Below are positions 25,030 to 36,603 of a DNA stretch of 64,000 nt, piece after piece. This DNA comes from Cryptomeria japonica (lineage: Eukaryota; Streptophyta; Pinopsida; Cupressales; Cupressaceae). The position numbers and the translations under genes were made by a program. The stretch covers positions 649,365,420-649,429,419 of the forward strand of contig NC_081405.1 of the NCBI RefSeq assembly GCF_030272615.1, written 5' to 3'. Every line of letters starts with the position of its first letter. Within the stretch, counting starts at the first letter, position 1. Under the pieces are notes generated by a model. The model was not told where the DNA came from. It made no database searches and saw nothing but the letters and a program-made list of their open reading frames with translations.

Positions 25030-27919
25030 AAGGCACCATTAAAGACCTATTGCTCAAGTGTGCCTGAAGGGTCATCTCTTTGTTTAAGAGTATCCAGTAT
25101 TGCTTCATGATTAGCAGTAGTCACTGTCCATAGCTCTTTGGTCTTCGATTTTTCTTGATGCTTCAACAAATTGACATTTGTAGCTATAATATGGTGTGAA
25201 TACATTATAATGGTTTTGTGTCTCTCATAGTCTTCAAATGCAAGTATGCCATTCTTTCTAATCATGTATGTTCACAGCCAAGTTCCCACAACAACAACTG
25301 AACCTGTAGGATATGTGAACCCGTCATCATCTGTCACTGGTTGTGTTAGCTTTTGTTTTCCATGTACACATCGTGCCAACCAATACTCTGATCTCTCTTC
25401 ATCCCTTGTGGTGCAACAACTGCAAAACCATATCCTGGCATACAAGATCTGATAGATGATCATACTCAAGTGAACTTTCCATGTCATCGTTTGACAAGGA
25501 TATTGTTTGAGATAAAGGATTTAGATAGTGGGGAGCCCATGTATCAACCCACTCACTTGACTCACACTGGTCCCAATCACACCAAACACAACTTTGACAA
25601 AAACAAGCCAACACTCGTGTCCAAATGGTCCATGTACTTGCATCTGAGCTGAGAAATGAATGTATTTTTGAAGAATCTTTAATTGTTTGACAATCCAATC
25701 TATCTCCCACTGTTCCCTCCTCAACCAACCAAAAGAATCTGCTCACTACTGAATCAAGAGTACCTTCATGTGACAATGCTGAACTAAACCAATCAACAAT
25801 AGAATGTGCATCAGAGAAATTTGCACCTAAAATCCTCAATTGCTTCTTAACTAGAGCTCTCTTCAAACATGCACCTGCTCCATCATGCTCTCCCTTCCCA
25901 TGCCATGCCTAAAAAAAACACCAAATATGAGGTTTACGTCTCTCCACATGCATTCTACTCAACCAGTAAAACATACGGGCATTCTTGAATTGACCCGTAC
26001 AGTAATCTGACCATATTATATGTCGGTCAATTGCAATATCTTTCTCATGCAAGAACTCAAAAAAATTCTCGAAAGAATGTTGCACATACTCGGAGGAGTG
26101 TGATCTATCATCACTCATATAAAAATGATACTCCCTGATTATGTTCCTGTCCTCTTCTGTACTATTAGGAGCATGTCTATATGTAATGTGAACAAAAATA
26201 GCAATCTGGACTGAATTGTAGTACTGAGACTGTACCTCATTCTATGGTTGCAATGTACAGTTCTCTGCAAAATCAACCACCGATACAATAGTGCCAATCG
26301 AGAAAGAGTCCTTACACATCCTGAACTATTGATCCAACCACTAAGACCTATGGGTGTGCTTTGCATACTTGTAGAAAAGATTTTCCTTAAAATGCAAAAT
26401 AAAATCAGCAATAATCACTTCTCTTGAGACTAATTCGCATCTAGAACCTTCACCTCCACTCTTCAAAGTATATTTCACTATCTCATATCTTTTTTTCTCA
26501 ACATAATTATCTCCAAACTCGTGTTCGCTTCCCTCATGAAAACATGAAACAAACTTTGACAACCCACCGCATTCTGAGCACTTCTCATTCAAACAATCAT
26601 TTCTATAGAAATAGTAGCCATCATCTATAGGGCATAAAAATAGATCTTGCAAGTCTCTTGATGATCTCGGAAATAGCATTGCACCACACTCCTACAACAT
26701 CTCATTAGTATGCATCATAGAACGAATATGACATAAAAGTTCATGGTACATTGAAAACTCCACATGGTACTTGCAACAATAGGTATTGCGAATCTCAAGA
26801 GGAACACAATAAAATGGTTTTGAAGATTCAAAGGCCCTTTGTGATATTTGCAAAGTTGGATGTAATTCACAAAAAAATTGTACAACATTGTTTGGCTTGA
26901 TCTCAAGAAATGTTTTGGATAAGGTGTGTGGTCTCGGTTGTTGATTCTTAATTTCAAAATGTCCTTTACATTGGGTGACACTCTAGAATTAGAGTGCCAA
27001 AATTGTTGAATCTCTTCCTTCACATTATTAGTCAACTTTCTATCAACACATGGAAGCCTCCCACCAAATGCCCATGTATCTTGTTGAAGTGGATCGTCAA
27101 GTCTTTGTCTTCATGCAAGTGCTCTATCCAAAGTTTTATGGTTTATGTTAAAATCAACACAAGTTTGTCTCATTTGACGAGCCTTCCTCATTTGATGGAT
27201 TACTAAGGAGGTTGTAATCACTCTTCGAGTGAATCACTTATCTCTTTCTTTGGTATTCTTTCCAATAGAATTGAGAGCGTCAAATAGATTTTTTGCAATA
27301 ATAGAATTTCTCTCCATCTTCTTGTTCATACGAATCTTCAATTTGTTTAGCAATGGTCTCATCTTTATCATCTTTAGCAATTGAACAAGGAGTTGGCATT
27401 TCTTAGTCAATGTCTTATTGCTAAAATTTTGGTTGAAAAGTTGTGTAGCCCACAACCAAACAGTTCTTGTTGAGCTCTTGCCTTCAAGATTCGCAATAAT
27501 GATCTCATTGATTTCAAATAACTATTTTGGGGTTCTTGAAGGTCTTGGATTTGGAATTTGTCTTTCATCCATGAGAGGGTCTTCATTTCTAAAGTAATTA
27601 GGTGTTACATATGGTTCACTTGGTTGAGCAATTCCACCTTCAACATTAAAGTTTTCCACATGTTGAGCATTTTCATTATCACTTTCAACATTTTCAAAAT
27701 TTTCAATATTTTCACTTTCAAAGTCTACATTTTCATTTTCAATAACTTGCGGCACATTTTTAAATTCAATTTCCTCTTTAGTTGAGGTAACATTAGCAAT
27801 ATTTAACATCCTTGTATTCTCTTCCTATGACATTCTCTATCTCTTTCTCTATACACTTCATTTTGGTCATTTGAAAGTTTTCTTTTGCGTTTATACTTCT
27901 AACGACTACTACTCCCCAT
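25030..27919 (-). pseudogene. Transposase-like pseudogene with D...D...D motifs (VVDFAEN / WSD..GQFKN / HGKG..DG)
   Basis: From an ATG at 27919 the minus strand encodes a basic N-terminus (KRKRKLSNDQ, RERDRECHRK), an acidic linker, and a helix-rich segment with CVDRKLTNNVKEEIQQFW. Next come a Cys-rich region (CPIDDGYYFY, CLNEKCSECGG; 26680-26560) and a core. The core carries VVDFAEN (26283-26261), DRHIIWSDYCTGQFKNARMF (26025-25970) and HGKGEHDGAGAC (about 25905-25867). The block after it is open for 155 codons (25866-25399). The spaced Asp residues in these motifs suggest an RNase-H-like DDD/E transposase. Proteins with FAEN...SDG..SQ(Y/F)KN...HGKG..DG motifs are, as I recall, widespread and mostly uncharacterised in invertebrates; this is memory, not a search. 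Several in-frame stops and frameshifts show the copy is dead. Confidence 0.7.
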
Positions 27920-28099
27920 TTCCCCCACACATGCTCCTTCGTGATTGACAATGTAAGTATTCACTTTAAGAATCTCCCAAAAGCACAAATTTGTCTCTAG
28001 CTGTCTATAAACCCATGATCCTTGACAGAAAACAGAATATATGCAGACTGTGCGCCGTTGGAATCTACAGAATGGCCCACAAACCCTTTTTTTCTCGAT

Positions 28100-28310
28100 T
28101 TTTTGTACAAAAATTGGATATCGGATAAAATCGGATATCGGATTTTATCCGATATCCAATTTTATTTGATATCTGATTTTAGTACAAAAATTTGTGCTCC
28201 CCAAAAAAATTCCCGTTGCCGTGATTTATTTAGTAAACTGCCACATTGCAGAAATCCAATATCCAGTTAAATCGGATATTTGATTTTATTAGTCATATTT
28301 TAGAGAGAGA
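28100..28310 (+). repeat. Left arm of internal inverted repeat, with CGGATATC palindromes
   Basis: About 200 bp matching the reverse complement of 33440-33615. Shared landmarks are GTAAACTGCCACAT, CCCCAAAAAA and TTTTATTAGTCATATTTTAG. It contains several GATATCGGAT/ATCCGATATC palindromes. The two arms enclose the hairpin satellite. Confidence 0.88.
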
Positions 28311-28364
28311 GAGAGAAAGAGAGAAGGAGAGGGGGAGAGAGAGAGAGAGAGAGAGAAGGAAGGA

Positions 28365-28399
<35 letters not shown>

Positions 28400-28428
28400 A
28401 GAGGGAGAGAGGGAGAGAGAGAGAGATT
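28306..28428. repeat. (GA)n microsatellite
   Basis: About 120 bp of GAGAGA with GGGA and AAGGA interruptions. It is mirrored by the (CT)n tract at 33346-33447 on the other side of the satellite, so the two are inverted copies. Confidence 0.93.
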
Positions 28429-28432
28429 ACCC

Positions 28433-31400
28433 CTTAGGACCCCTTAGGACACAATATGACCCCTTAGGACACAATATGAACCAAAGCGACCCAATATGGT
28501 GTCATTAGGGGTCATATGCTGTCCTAAGAGGGCATAAGAATTCATGGGACACAATATGACCCCTATGGACACCATATGACCCTTAACAACACCATAGGAC
28601 CCCTTAAGACACCAAATCATGTCGTTAGGGGTCATATTGTGTCCTGCGACCCTGTAAGACACAATATGACCCCTAACGACATGATTTGTTGTCTTAAAGG
28701 GTCTTATGGTGTCATTAGGGGTCATACAGTGTCCATAGGGGTCATATGGTGTCTTGGGACACCATAGGACCCCTTAGGAAATAATATGACCCCTTAGGAC
28801 ACAATATGACCCAAAGCGACCCAATATGGTGTCATTAGGGGTCATATGGTGTCCTAAGAGGTCATAAGGGTTCAAGGGACACCATATGACCCCTAACGAC
28901 ACCACAGGACCCCTTAAGACACCAAATCATGTTGTTAGGGGTCATATTGTGTCCTGTGACCCCACAAGACACAATATGACCCCTAACGACATGATTTGGT
29001 GTCTTAAGGGGTCTTATGGTGTCGTTAGGGGTCATACAGTGACACCATAGGACCCCTTAGGACACAATATGACCCAAAGAAACCATATATGGTGTCATTA
29101 GGAGTCACATGGTGTCCTAAGAGGTCATAAGGTTTCATGGGACACCATATAACCCCTATAGACACCCTATGACCCCTAACGACACCATAGGACCTCTTAA
29201 GACACCAAATCATGTCGTTAGGGGTCATATTGTGTCCTACGACCCCGTCAGACACAATATGACCCCTAACGACATGATTTGGTGCCTTAAGGGGTCTTAT
29301 GGTGTCATTAGGGGTCATATGGTGTCTATAGGGGTCATATGGTCTCTTGGGACACCATAGAACCCCTTAGGACATAATATGACCCAAAGCGACCCAATAT
29401 GGTGCCATTAGGGGTCATATGGTGTCGTAAGAGGTCATAAGGGTTCATGGGACACCATATGACCCCTATAGACACCCTATGACCCCTAACGACAACATAG
29501 GACCCCTTAAGACACCAAATCATGTCGTTAGGGGCCATATTGTGTCCTATGAGCCTGTAAGACACAATATGACCCCTAATGACATGATTTGGTGTCTTAA
29601 GGGGTCTTATGGTGTCGTTAGGGGTCATACAATGTCCATAGGGGTCATATGGTGTCTTGGGACACCATAGGACACCTTAGGACATAATATGACCCATTTT
29701 CCCTACAATATGACCCACAATGACCCAATATGGTGTCATTAGGGGTCATATGGTGTCCTAAGAGGTCATAAGGGTTCATGGGACACCATATGACCCCTAT
29801 GGACACCCTATGACCCCTAACGATACCATAGGACCCCTTAAGACACCAAATCACATTGTTAGGGGTCATATTATGTCCTACAACCCTGTAAGACACAATA
29901 TGACCCCTAACGACACCACAGGACCCCTTAGGACACAATATGACCCCTTTTCCCTATAATATGACCCAAAGTGACCTAATATGCTGTCATTAGGGGTCAT
30001 ATGGTGTCCTAAGAGTTCATAAGGGTTCATGGGATAGCATATGACCCCTATGGACACCATATGACCACTAACAACACCATAGGACCCCTTAAGACACCAA
30101 ATCATGTCGTTAGGGGTCATATTGTGTCCTACGACCTAGCAAGACACAATTTGACCCCTAACGACATGATTTGGTGTCTTAAGGGGTCTTATGGTGTCGT
30201 TAGGGGTCATACGGTGTCCATAGGGGTCATATGGTGTCTTCAGACACCATAGGACCCCTTAGGACACAATATGACCCAAAGTGACCCAATATGGTGTCAT
30301 TAGGGGTCATATGGTGCCTAAGAGGTCATAAGGATTCATGGGACACCATAGGACCCCTTAAGACACCAAATCATTTTGTTAGGGTTCATATTGTGTCCTG
30401 CTACCCCGTAAGATACAATATGACCCCTAACGACATGATTTGGTGTATTAAGGGGCCTTATGGTGTCATTAGGGGTCATAGGGTGTCCATAGGGGTCATA
30501 TGGTGTGTTGGAACACCATAGAACCCCTTAGGACACAATATGACACCTTAGGACACAATATGACCCAAAGTGACCCAATATGGTGTCATTAGGGGTCATA
30601 TGGTGTCCTAAGAAGTCATAAGGGTTCACGATACACCATATGAACCCTATGGACACCTTATGACCCCTAACGACACCATAGGACCCCTTAAGACACCAAA
30701 TCATGTCGTTAGGGGTCATATTGTGTCTTATGGGGTTGTAGGACACAATATGACCCCTAACAACATGATTTGGTGTCTTAAGGGGTCCTATGGTGTCGTT
30801 AGGGGTCATAGGGTGTCCATAAGGGTCATATGGTGTCCCATGAACCCTTATGACCTCTTAGGACACCATATGACCACTTAGGACACAATATGACCCATTT
30901 TCCCTACAATATGACCAAAAGTGACCCAATATGGTGTCATTAGGGGTCATATGGTGTCCTAAGAGGTCATAAGGGTTCATGGGACACCATATGACCCCTA
31001 TGGACACCATATGACCGCTAACAACATCATAGGACCCCTTAAGACACCAAATGATATCGTTAGGGGTCATATTGTTTCCTACGACCCAAGAAGACACAAT
31101 ATGACACCTAACGACATGATTTGGTGTCTTAAGGGGTCTTATGGTGTCATTAGGGGTCATACGGTGTCCATAGGGGTCATATGGTGTCTTCAAACACCAT
31201 AGGACCCCTTAGGACACAATATGACCCCTTAGGACACAATATGACCCAAAGTGACCCAATATGGTGTCATTAGGGGTCATATGGTGTCCTAAGAGGTCAT
31301 AAGGGTTCATGGGACAACATAGGACCCTTTAAGACACCAAATCATGTCGTTAGGGTTCATATTGTGTCCTACAACCCTGTAAGACACAATATGACCCCTA

Positions 31401-33345
31401 ACAACATGATTTGGTGTCTTAAGGGGTCTTATGGTGTCGTTAGGTGTCATAGGGTGTCCATAGGGGTCATATGGTGTCTTGGGACACCATAGGACCCCTT
31501 AGGACACAATATGACCCCTTAGGACACAATATGACCCAAAGCAACCCAATATGGTGTCATTAGGGGTCATATGGTGTCCTAAGAGGTCATAAGGGTTCAT
31601 GGGACACCATATGACCCCTATGGACACCCTATGACCCCTAATCACACCATAGGACCCCTTAAGACACCAAATCATGTCATTAGGGGTCATATTATGTCCT
31701 ATGATCCCGTAAGACACAATATGACCCCTAACGATATGATTTGGTGTCTTACGGGGTCTTATGGTGTCATTAGGGGTCATGCAGTGTCCATAGGGGTCAT
31801 ATGGTGTCTTGGGACATCATAGTACCCCTTAGGAGACAATATGACCCCTTGTGCCTATAATATGACCCAAAGTGACCCAATATGGTGTCACTAGGGGTCA
31901 TATGGTGTCCTAAGAGGTCATAAGGGTTCATGGGAAACTATATGACCCCTGTGGACATGCTATGACCCCTAACGATACCATAGGACCCCTTAAGACACCA
32001 AAGCATGTCGTTAGGGGTCATATTGTGTCCTTCGACCCTGTAAGACATAATATGACCCCTAACAACTTGATTTGGTGTCTTAAGGGGTCTTACGGTGTCG
32101 TTTGGGGTCATACGATGTCCATAGGGGTCATATGGTGTCTTGGGACACCATAGGACCCCTTAGGACACAATATGACCCCTTAGGAAACAATATGGCCCAA
32201 AGCAATCCAATATGGTGTCATTAGGGGTCAAACGGTGTCCTAAGATGTCATAAGGGTTCATGGGACACCACATGACCCCTATGGACACCATAGGACCCCT
32301 TAAGACACCAAATCATGTCATTAGGGGTTATGTTGTGTCCTACGATCCTGTAAGACACAATATGACCCTAACGACATGATTTGGTGTCTTAAGGGGTCTT
32401 ATGGTGTCGCTAGGGGTCATACGGTGTCCATAGGGGTGGTATGGTGTCTTGGGATACCATAGGACCCCTTAGGACACAATCTGACCCAATGTGACCCAAT
32501 ATGGTGTCATTAGGGGTCATATGGTGTTCTAAGAGGTCATAAGGGTTCATGGGACACCATATGACCCCTATGAATGCCCTATGACCCCTAACGACACCAT
32601 AGGACCCCTTCAGACACCAAATCATGTCGTTAGGGGTTATATTGTGTCCTAGGACCCCATAAGACACAATATGACCCCTAACGACATGATTTGGTGTCTT
32701 AAGGGGTCTTATGGTGTCGTTAGGGATCATATGGTGTCCATAGGGGTCATATGGTGTCTTGGGACACCACACGACCCCTTAGGACACAATATGACCCCTT
32801 TTCGATATAATATGACCCAAAGCGACCCAATATGGTGTCATTAGGGGTCATATGGTGTCGTAAGAGGTCATAAGGGTCCATGGGACACCATATGACCCCT
32901 AACGACACCATAGGACCCCTTAAGACACTAAATCATGTCGTTAGGGGTCATATTGTGTCCTACGACCCCACAAGACACAATATGACCCCTAAGGACATGA
33001 TTTGGTGTCTTAAGGGGTCCTATGGTGTCGTTAGGGGTCATATGGTGTCCATAGGAGTTATATGGTGTCTTGGGACACCATAGGACCCCTTAGGACACAA
33101 TATGACCCCTTAGGACACAATATGACCCAAAGTAACCCAATATGGTGTAATTAGGGGTCATATGATGTCCTAAGAGGTCATAAGGGTTGATGGGACACCA
33201 TATGACCCCTTAAGACACCATATGACCCCTAACAACATGATTTGGTATCTTAAGGGGTCCTATGGTGTCCCAATACACCATATGACCCCTAACGACACCA
33301 TAGGACCCCTTAAGACATCAAATTGTGTCGTTAGGGGTCATATTC
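28433..33345. repeat. Palindromic satellite: about 15 hairpin units of about 308 bp
   Basis: A core such as ATCATGTCGTTAGGGGTCAT is followed by a loop of about 14 bases and then its inverted copy ATGACCCCTAACGACATGAT. Loops lie near 28650, 28952, 29240, 29550, 29880, 30133, 30402, 30733, 31085, 31375, 31705, 32035, 32347, 32657 and 32965, a mean spacing of about 308 bp. In typical units the arms extend to about 95 bases. The linker between hairpins is itself a shorter imperfect palindrome. All is built from short motifs such as TATGACCCCTAA and GACACCATA. Both strands give near-identical 63-120 codon ORFs because of the palindromy, not selection. Confidence 0.95.
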
Positions 33346-33447
33346 TCTCCCTCTCTCTCTCTCTCTCCCTCCTCTCTCCTCTCTCTCTCTCCCCATCTCT
33401 CCTTCTCTCTCTCTCCCCATCTCTCCTCTCTCTGTCTCTCTCTCTCT
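33346..33447. repeat. (CT)n microsatellite
   Basis: CTCTCT tract with CCCCAT interruptions, the inverted counterpart of 28306-28428. Confidence 0.93.
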
Positions 33448-33615
33448 AAAATATGACTAATAAAATCCGATATCCGATTTAATCGGATATCGGATTTCTG
33501 CCATGTGGCAGTTTACCAAATAAATGGCGGCAACAGGAAATTTTTTGGGGACCAAAAATTTTTGTAGTAAAATCGAATATCAGATAAAATCTGATATCCG
33601 ATTTTTGTAGTCAAA
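33440..33615 (-). repeat. Right arm of internal inverted repeat, with CGGATATC palindromes
   Basis: Reverse-complement match to 28100-28310. Less mutated palindromes are seen here, such as ATCCGATTTAATCGGATATC (33466-33486). Further out, near 33690, a short match to the left end region (GTTGACTTT...TAGGC) shows that this is also the right subterminal region of the transposon. Confidence 0.88.
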
Positions 33616-34468
33616 TTTTCATATTTCAAATTTTGGCTCGGGAGTGCTTTAGTATTTGGCTTGGAAGTGACAAGCCTAGAAAGTCAACTGAAAAAATGCA
33701 TTTTTCAGTATTCCTTGATTTTCTAGACTTTACACTGGTGGCTAACGACTTTTTTTGTAACCTAAATTGATAAAATGAAAAGGGTTTTTTAAGGATGCTC
33801 CTAGCTTTCCAACAATATAAGGCTTGTCTTATTTCAACTTTAATAAATAATTATTATTTATTTTCTAATTGAATTCTGACAATAGTCCTGATTGATATAC
33901 TGATCGAAAAACACTCATAACTTTCAAACGGTATAACATTTTTTGAAACCAAAATAGGCGTCACATCCTATGATTCATTTGATATAGGGAAAATTTTAAA
34001 AAAATTAAATTTCATAAGGTTTTGACCAAGTTAAGGTGGTCAGACGTAGGAGTTTCTGAATTTCTGAAAAGCTGTAGTAACAAATTCATAAATAATTATT
34101 TAATTAATAAAAAATTAAAAAAAAAATATGTGTCACATCTGGACATGAGTCTAATACTTATATTATAAATATTATAAAAAAATATTAAGATTTGATTGTG
34201 ATTAGGGTGGTCACACATACGTCTACTTCTTACTTTTTTCCTGACATTTTAGTACCACTGCATTGAAATTTGAAATTTTCATCAAATAGGATTTTTTTTT
34301 TCCAAAAAACAACTAGTATCTTAGAAACTAAATTTAGTTTTTCTATATATTCTCATCTTACATACTTTAAAAATAATGTTCACAACTTATTCAAATTTTC
34401 ATGTCAAGTTGCGTAACTCTGATTTTTTGAATTTTCATTGCCACTTAAGGGCCTATTTTGGCACACCA
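33616..34468. other. Right internal flank of the TIR transposon, no gene seen
   Basis: AT-rich, stops in all frames. It has no counterpart at the left end, so it may be a later expansion or insertion. Confidence 0.5.
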
Positions 34469-34485
34469 TGATCCTGCACACACCC
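34469..34485 (-). repeat. Right terminal inverted repeat
   Basis: TGATCCTGCACACACCC on the plus strand, followed by the CTAA target duplication at 34486-34489. Confidence 0.88.
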
Positions 34486-34575
34486 CTAACATTACAATGA
34501 GTGTAACCAAATGTAATAGTATATATCTTCATAATCCAATGAAACATTTGTATTAATTCATGTGCAAATAAAAAT
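34486..34575 (+). repeat. Gypsy LTR copy 1, end part
   Basis: Continues 17163-17767 (CATTACAATGAGTGTAACC, then ATCCAATGAAACATTTGTAT) and matches 45180-45265. At 34576 it joins gypsy pol sequence abruptly. The internal part of that element is therefore mostly deleted. Confidence 0.75.
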
Positions 34576-35617
34576 TCTATGGTACTCCCCCACCCTCCTT
34601 GTGTACTTATGTGGCAAATTCTTCCAAGGTTGCAATAGTTGACAATTCTCTAGCAAAACATGAGGACCTCTCTCCACTTTTTAAGGCCAATTTGACATTC
34701 ACTCAAAATCACATAAAACAAGGTTGGATCAACATTAGGCACAACATACCTTTAACATTGTTGATTAGGGATTTTTTCATGTCTCTAACCTTAAAACATC
34801 TTTTATAATGTGGTAAGAAAGATTATAGGTCTTGAATCCTTGTTTTTAGGTCCTTATGAAGTGCTCCAACAAAGGTGACATAAAAATTGGCACAAACACT
34901 CCAACCTTTTAAATCCACCCAATTTTTCATGTCTCTTTTCTCAAAAAATATTGCAACTTTTGCTCAAATTCCAACAAAGCTATCTACATTAGATGCGGAA
35001 GGATACATGTTTTTAGAACCAAAAGTTATACTGGACAAACACACCAAGAAATAAAAATTATTAAGGCACATATGCTTTATAAGTTTCCCATAGGCAATTT
35101 TAAATGACAATGGATACATACACTTTTAAGTCATCCCAATATTTTTTTAGAATAAAATAATTAATTTTAGGAGTTGTCCTTGACAATATTATATATTGTA
35201 ATGACTTTCTAAATGAAAATCATCTTGAATATTTGTAATTGGAGTGTATGATTTACTAGGAGGCTACCCCTCTAAATTGTACTAAAAAGATAATAAAAAT
35301 ATTATGTCCCTCTTGCTCATATATTTCCTTGTGTCTAACTTATTTTCACTTATGAATTTAATAAAACTTATATGTCAAACTATTTGAAATTAATGTTTAT
35401 AGTTTCATAATTTTAAAAAAATCCTAAAATACTAAAACATTAATAGATAAAATCATTTAAAACACTTTAAAATCATTACACAATCTTTCATATCTTATAA
35501 ACAGATGCCACATTTTATATATCTTGCTTTCATATCTTCTATACATTCAACTCTTATGAAAATAATGAAAGAAGCTTAACTAACTAAAGATTAAATAAGG
35601 AGCATGCTATTCTAACA
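34576..35617 (+). pseudogene. Ty3/gypsy integrase C-terminus and 3' tail relic (copy 1)
   Basis: Nearly identical to 42961-43988. The readable protein includes SKVAIVDNSLAKHEDLSPLF and FTQNHIKQGW. It corresponds to the gypsy integrase C-terminal region before the chromodomain (family pattern: SSKVAAVD...L...RD..L..LK.NL..AQ..MK). Stops and frameshifts end the frame at 34808. The rest, to the LTR start at 35618, is the decayed chromodomain and 3' untranslated part. Confidence 0.72.
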
Positions 35618-36357
35618 TGTAACAATCTCCCATATATAATAATAGAATAAATATTAAAGACAAAATCAATTTGAAAGTTAACAATCTAACAATAGTAATA
35701 TCAACTTAGCGTGCATCAATATTTTACAAAATCAAAAAAGTAGATGCCTTAATTTTTTTTCAGATTCGTTAATCTCAGGATTACTGTGCTGCTTGTTTAT
35801 ATATTATTAAGCCCCATATCACTCAACAATAATTCAGGGGCTCACTTTATTTCCCTTAGTATCCCATAAAAAAAAAAAAGTTGCTCTGGAAAATATCCAC
35901 GGCCTTAGAAAAGGCTGGTCTAATATGTGAGTGAAGATTAGAGGTTATTTCATGACGCTTAAGAAAAGGTTGGTCTTGTTGGTATGTGAACTCATCATGT
36001 TGTTGGGTTTAAATTTTGGTAATTTTATCAGATACATTTTCTTTTATTTCAATTACAGTTGATAAGTGAGAGTAGAAGGTTGCAACCTTATTTTATGAAG
36101 GCATTGTATTACAGATAGATATCATATTGCATTTTTAGTTAGATAATAGAAAAAAAATATGGGTGGGTGATTTGTTATTTTTTTCTCTCTTATTCTGCAT
36201 TAAATTTAATATTGTTTATTGCTCCAATCTGCCTTAAACCCTAATATGTATAACATGCCAAAACATTACAATGAGTGTAACCCAAAAGAATATTTTATAT
36301 CATGATAATCCAATGAATTATTTGTATTAATTTTTGTATGAATAAAAATTAGAAATT
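35618..36357 (+). repeat. Gypsy 3' LTR copy 2 (truncated)
   Basis: Starts TGTAACAATCTCCC, a start common among plant gypsy LTRs, and matches 43989-44667. It stops at 36357, where the diverged transposon relative begins. Confidence 0.72.
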
Positions 36358-36603
36358 GCCAATTGTATTAATATTTGTATATCTGCAACATATATGTATA
36401 AAAAGTTTGTATTTTACATATAATCTCATCAAATAAGGATCATAAACTATGTTGGTGGGCCCTCCACTGATGAATGTTGTCTCTACACAAGAAAGTACAT
36501 GTACATGTAAGAACATGTATATATAAGCACATGGGGGAAATAAATATTATCTCACCATAAGTATGCAAATTTTACTTCAACATAACTACATGCAAATTTT
36601 ACC

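Larger units (their letters stand above)
17768..34485. mobile_element. 16.7-kb terminal-inverted-repeat DNA transposon, superfamily not assigned
   Basis: The left end reads GGGTTAGTGCAGGATCA and the reverse complement of the right end reads GGGTGTGTGCAGGATCA. The flanking target duplication is CTAA (17764-17767 and 34486-34489). Joining the flanks gives GATCTAACATTACAATG, which is present uninterrupted at 45174-45190 in a second copy of the host gypsy LTR. This is a true related empty site and proves the boundaries. Cargo in order: palindromic subterminal motifs, a TA-rich block, a gene of unknown family (+), a 359-bp satellite, a transposase-like pseudogene (-), a hairpin satellite and inverted arms. 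A 4-bp duplication with GGG ends fits neither CACTA (3 bp, CACTA ends) nor hAT (8 bp). Confidence 0.9.

Noticed and set aside
28433-33345. Many 63-120 codon ORFs on both strands with almost the same protein (MTPNDTI, NHVVRGHIVS)
   Set aside because: The units are palindromic, so both strands read alike. The period is variable and not a multiple of three, and frames break at unit borders. This is satellite structure, not selection for protein.
28433-33345. TTAGGGG/CCCCTAA motifs suggesting interstitial telomere repeats
   Set aside because: The motifs are spaced by other fixed sequence, not tandem, and occur in both orientations within each unit.
28433-33345. CRISPR-like regular repeats
   Set aside because: No unique spacers of constant length; spacing is about 308 bp, and the genome is a plant's.
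17768-34485. Assignment to CACTA/EnSpm because of TTAGTG near the left end and subterminal repeats
   Set aside because: The right end lacks CACTA, the duplication is 4 bp, and the encoded transposase-like protein has different motifs.
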